Under the pieces are notes generated by a model. The model searched no databases. It worked only from the letters and a program-made list of their open reading frames with translations, and was not told the DNA's origin. From Oscillospiraceae bacterium (GTDB taxonomy: Bacteria > Bacillota > Clostridia > Oscillospirales > Ruminococcaceae), in contig JAEDGE010000011.1 of NCBI GenBank assembly GCA_016297675.1, forward strand, positions 1 through 21,851: DNA of 21,851 bases. Direction: 5' to 3'. How positions within the stretch are numbered: position 1 is the stretch's first letter; the number at the start of each line of letters is the position of its first letter. The position numbers and the translations under genes are program-made. Positions 21,790 through 21,851 of this stretch are shown piece by piece.

Positions 21790-21851
21790 ATGAAAATTGT
21801 AGTAGTAAAAACACCGAAATTATTAAAGGGCATTTTCAGACTGGTCTTTCA
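21790..21851 (+). CDS. spoVM: SpoVM-like sporulation peptide, partial (cut by window end)
   Basis: Only 20 codons are visible before the window ends. The peptide begins MKIVVVKTPKLLKGIFRLVF and GGAGG (21777-21781) lies 8 nt before the ATG. It aligns without gaps to the 26-residue SpoVM of Bacillus subtilis, sharing M1, K2, K7, P9, K10, L12, G14, I15 and R17. P9 is the residue known to matter for recognising membrane curvature. SpoVM is an amphipathic helix that marks the forespore surface and anchors the spore coat. The frame is open to the edge; if it is SpoVM, the stop should fall within roughly 10 more codons. The identification rests on a short match. Confidence 0.65.
   Translation, partial: MKIVVVKTPKLLKGIFRLVF

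Noticed and set aside
1..21851. Search by eye for tRNA, rRNA, riboswitches, insertion sequences and phage-defence genes
   Set aside because: No cloverleaf-like intergenic sequence, recognisable riboswitch core, transposase or known defence family was seen; all gaps are short and accounted for by promoters, hairpins or terminators.

Overview
The window looks like chromosome of an anaerobic, Gram-positive, Ruminococcus-like Clostridia member. The evidence is a type I dockerin behind a Thr-rich linker (typical of cellulosome-forming ruminococci), a class A flavodiiron protein, a YfhO-type envelope protein, a cytoplasmic GH3 xylosidase/glucosidase, strong AGGAGG-type ribosome binding sites with sigma-A promoters, and a SpoVM-like sporulation peptide at the right edge. 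Species assignment is inference. Every gene except the first lies on the + strand. No rRNA, tRNA, transposase, phage gene or CRISPR array was recognised, and no gene-free stretch exceeds about 215 bases.

Region 1 (1-5617) is the most unusual part. A TetR repressor is divergent from a tight four-gene operon: membrane-anchored alpha/beta hydrolase, free-standing condensation-domain acyltransferase, discrete acyl carrier protein, and long-chain acyl-AMP ligase. An SCP2 lipid-binding protein with its own promoter follows. Two copies of GACTGYTGGTC flank the operon promoter with centres 43 bp apart, so the repressor plausibly controls the operon. The set resembles a minimal 'activate, load, transfer, hydrolyse' acyl-transfer pathway without ketosynthase or NRPS modules. 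Its product is unknown.

Region 2 (5618-12822) holds envelope and carbohydrate genes: a secreted transglutaminase-fold protein with a 45-bp-repeat Thr linker and a dockerin, a YfhO-like multi-pass protein, a C_GCAxxG_C_C family protein and a GH3 glycosidase.

Region 3 (12823-16581) is metabolic: a HisJ-like PHP phosphatase and an Lrp/AsnC regulator, then a class I aminotransferase overlapping ispE (MEP isoprenoid pathway) by 4 nt, closed by a terminator.

Region 4 (16582-21851) holds a flavodiiron protein followed, three codons after its stop and in the same frame, by a TPR-DUF4037-DUF4125 fusion with a nucleotidyltransferase signature. After a terminator comes a MATE exporter, then a structured 60-nt intergenic element and the start of a SpoVM-like peptide cut by the window end.
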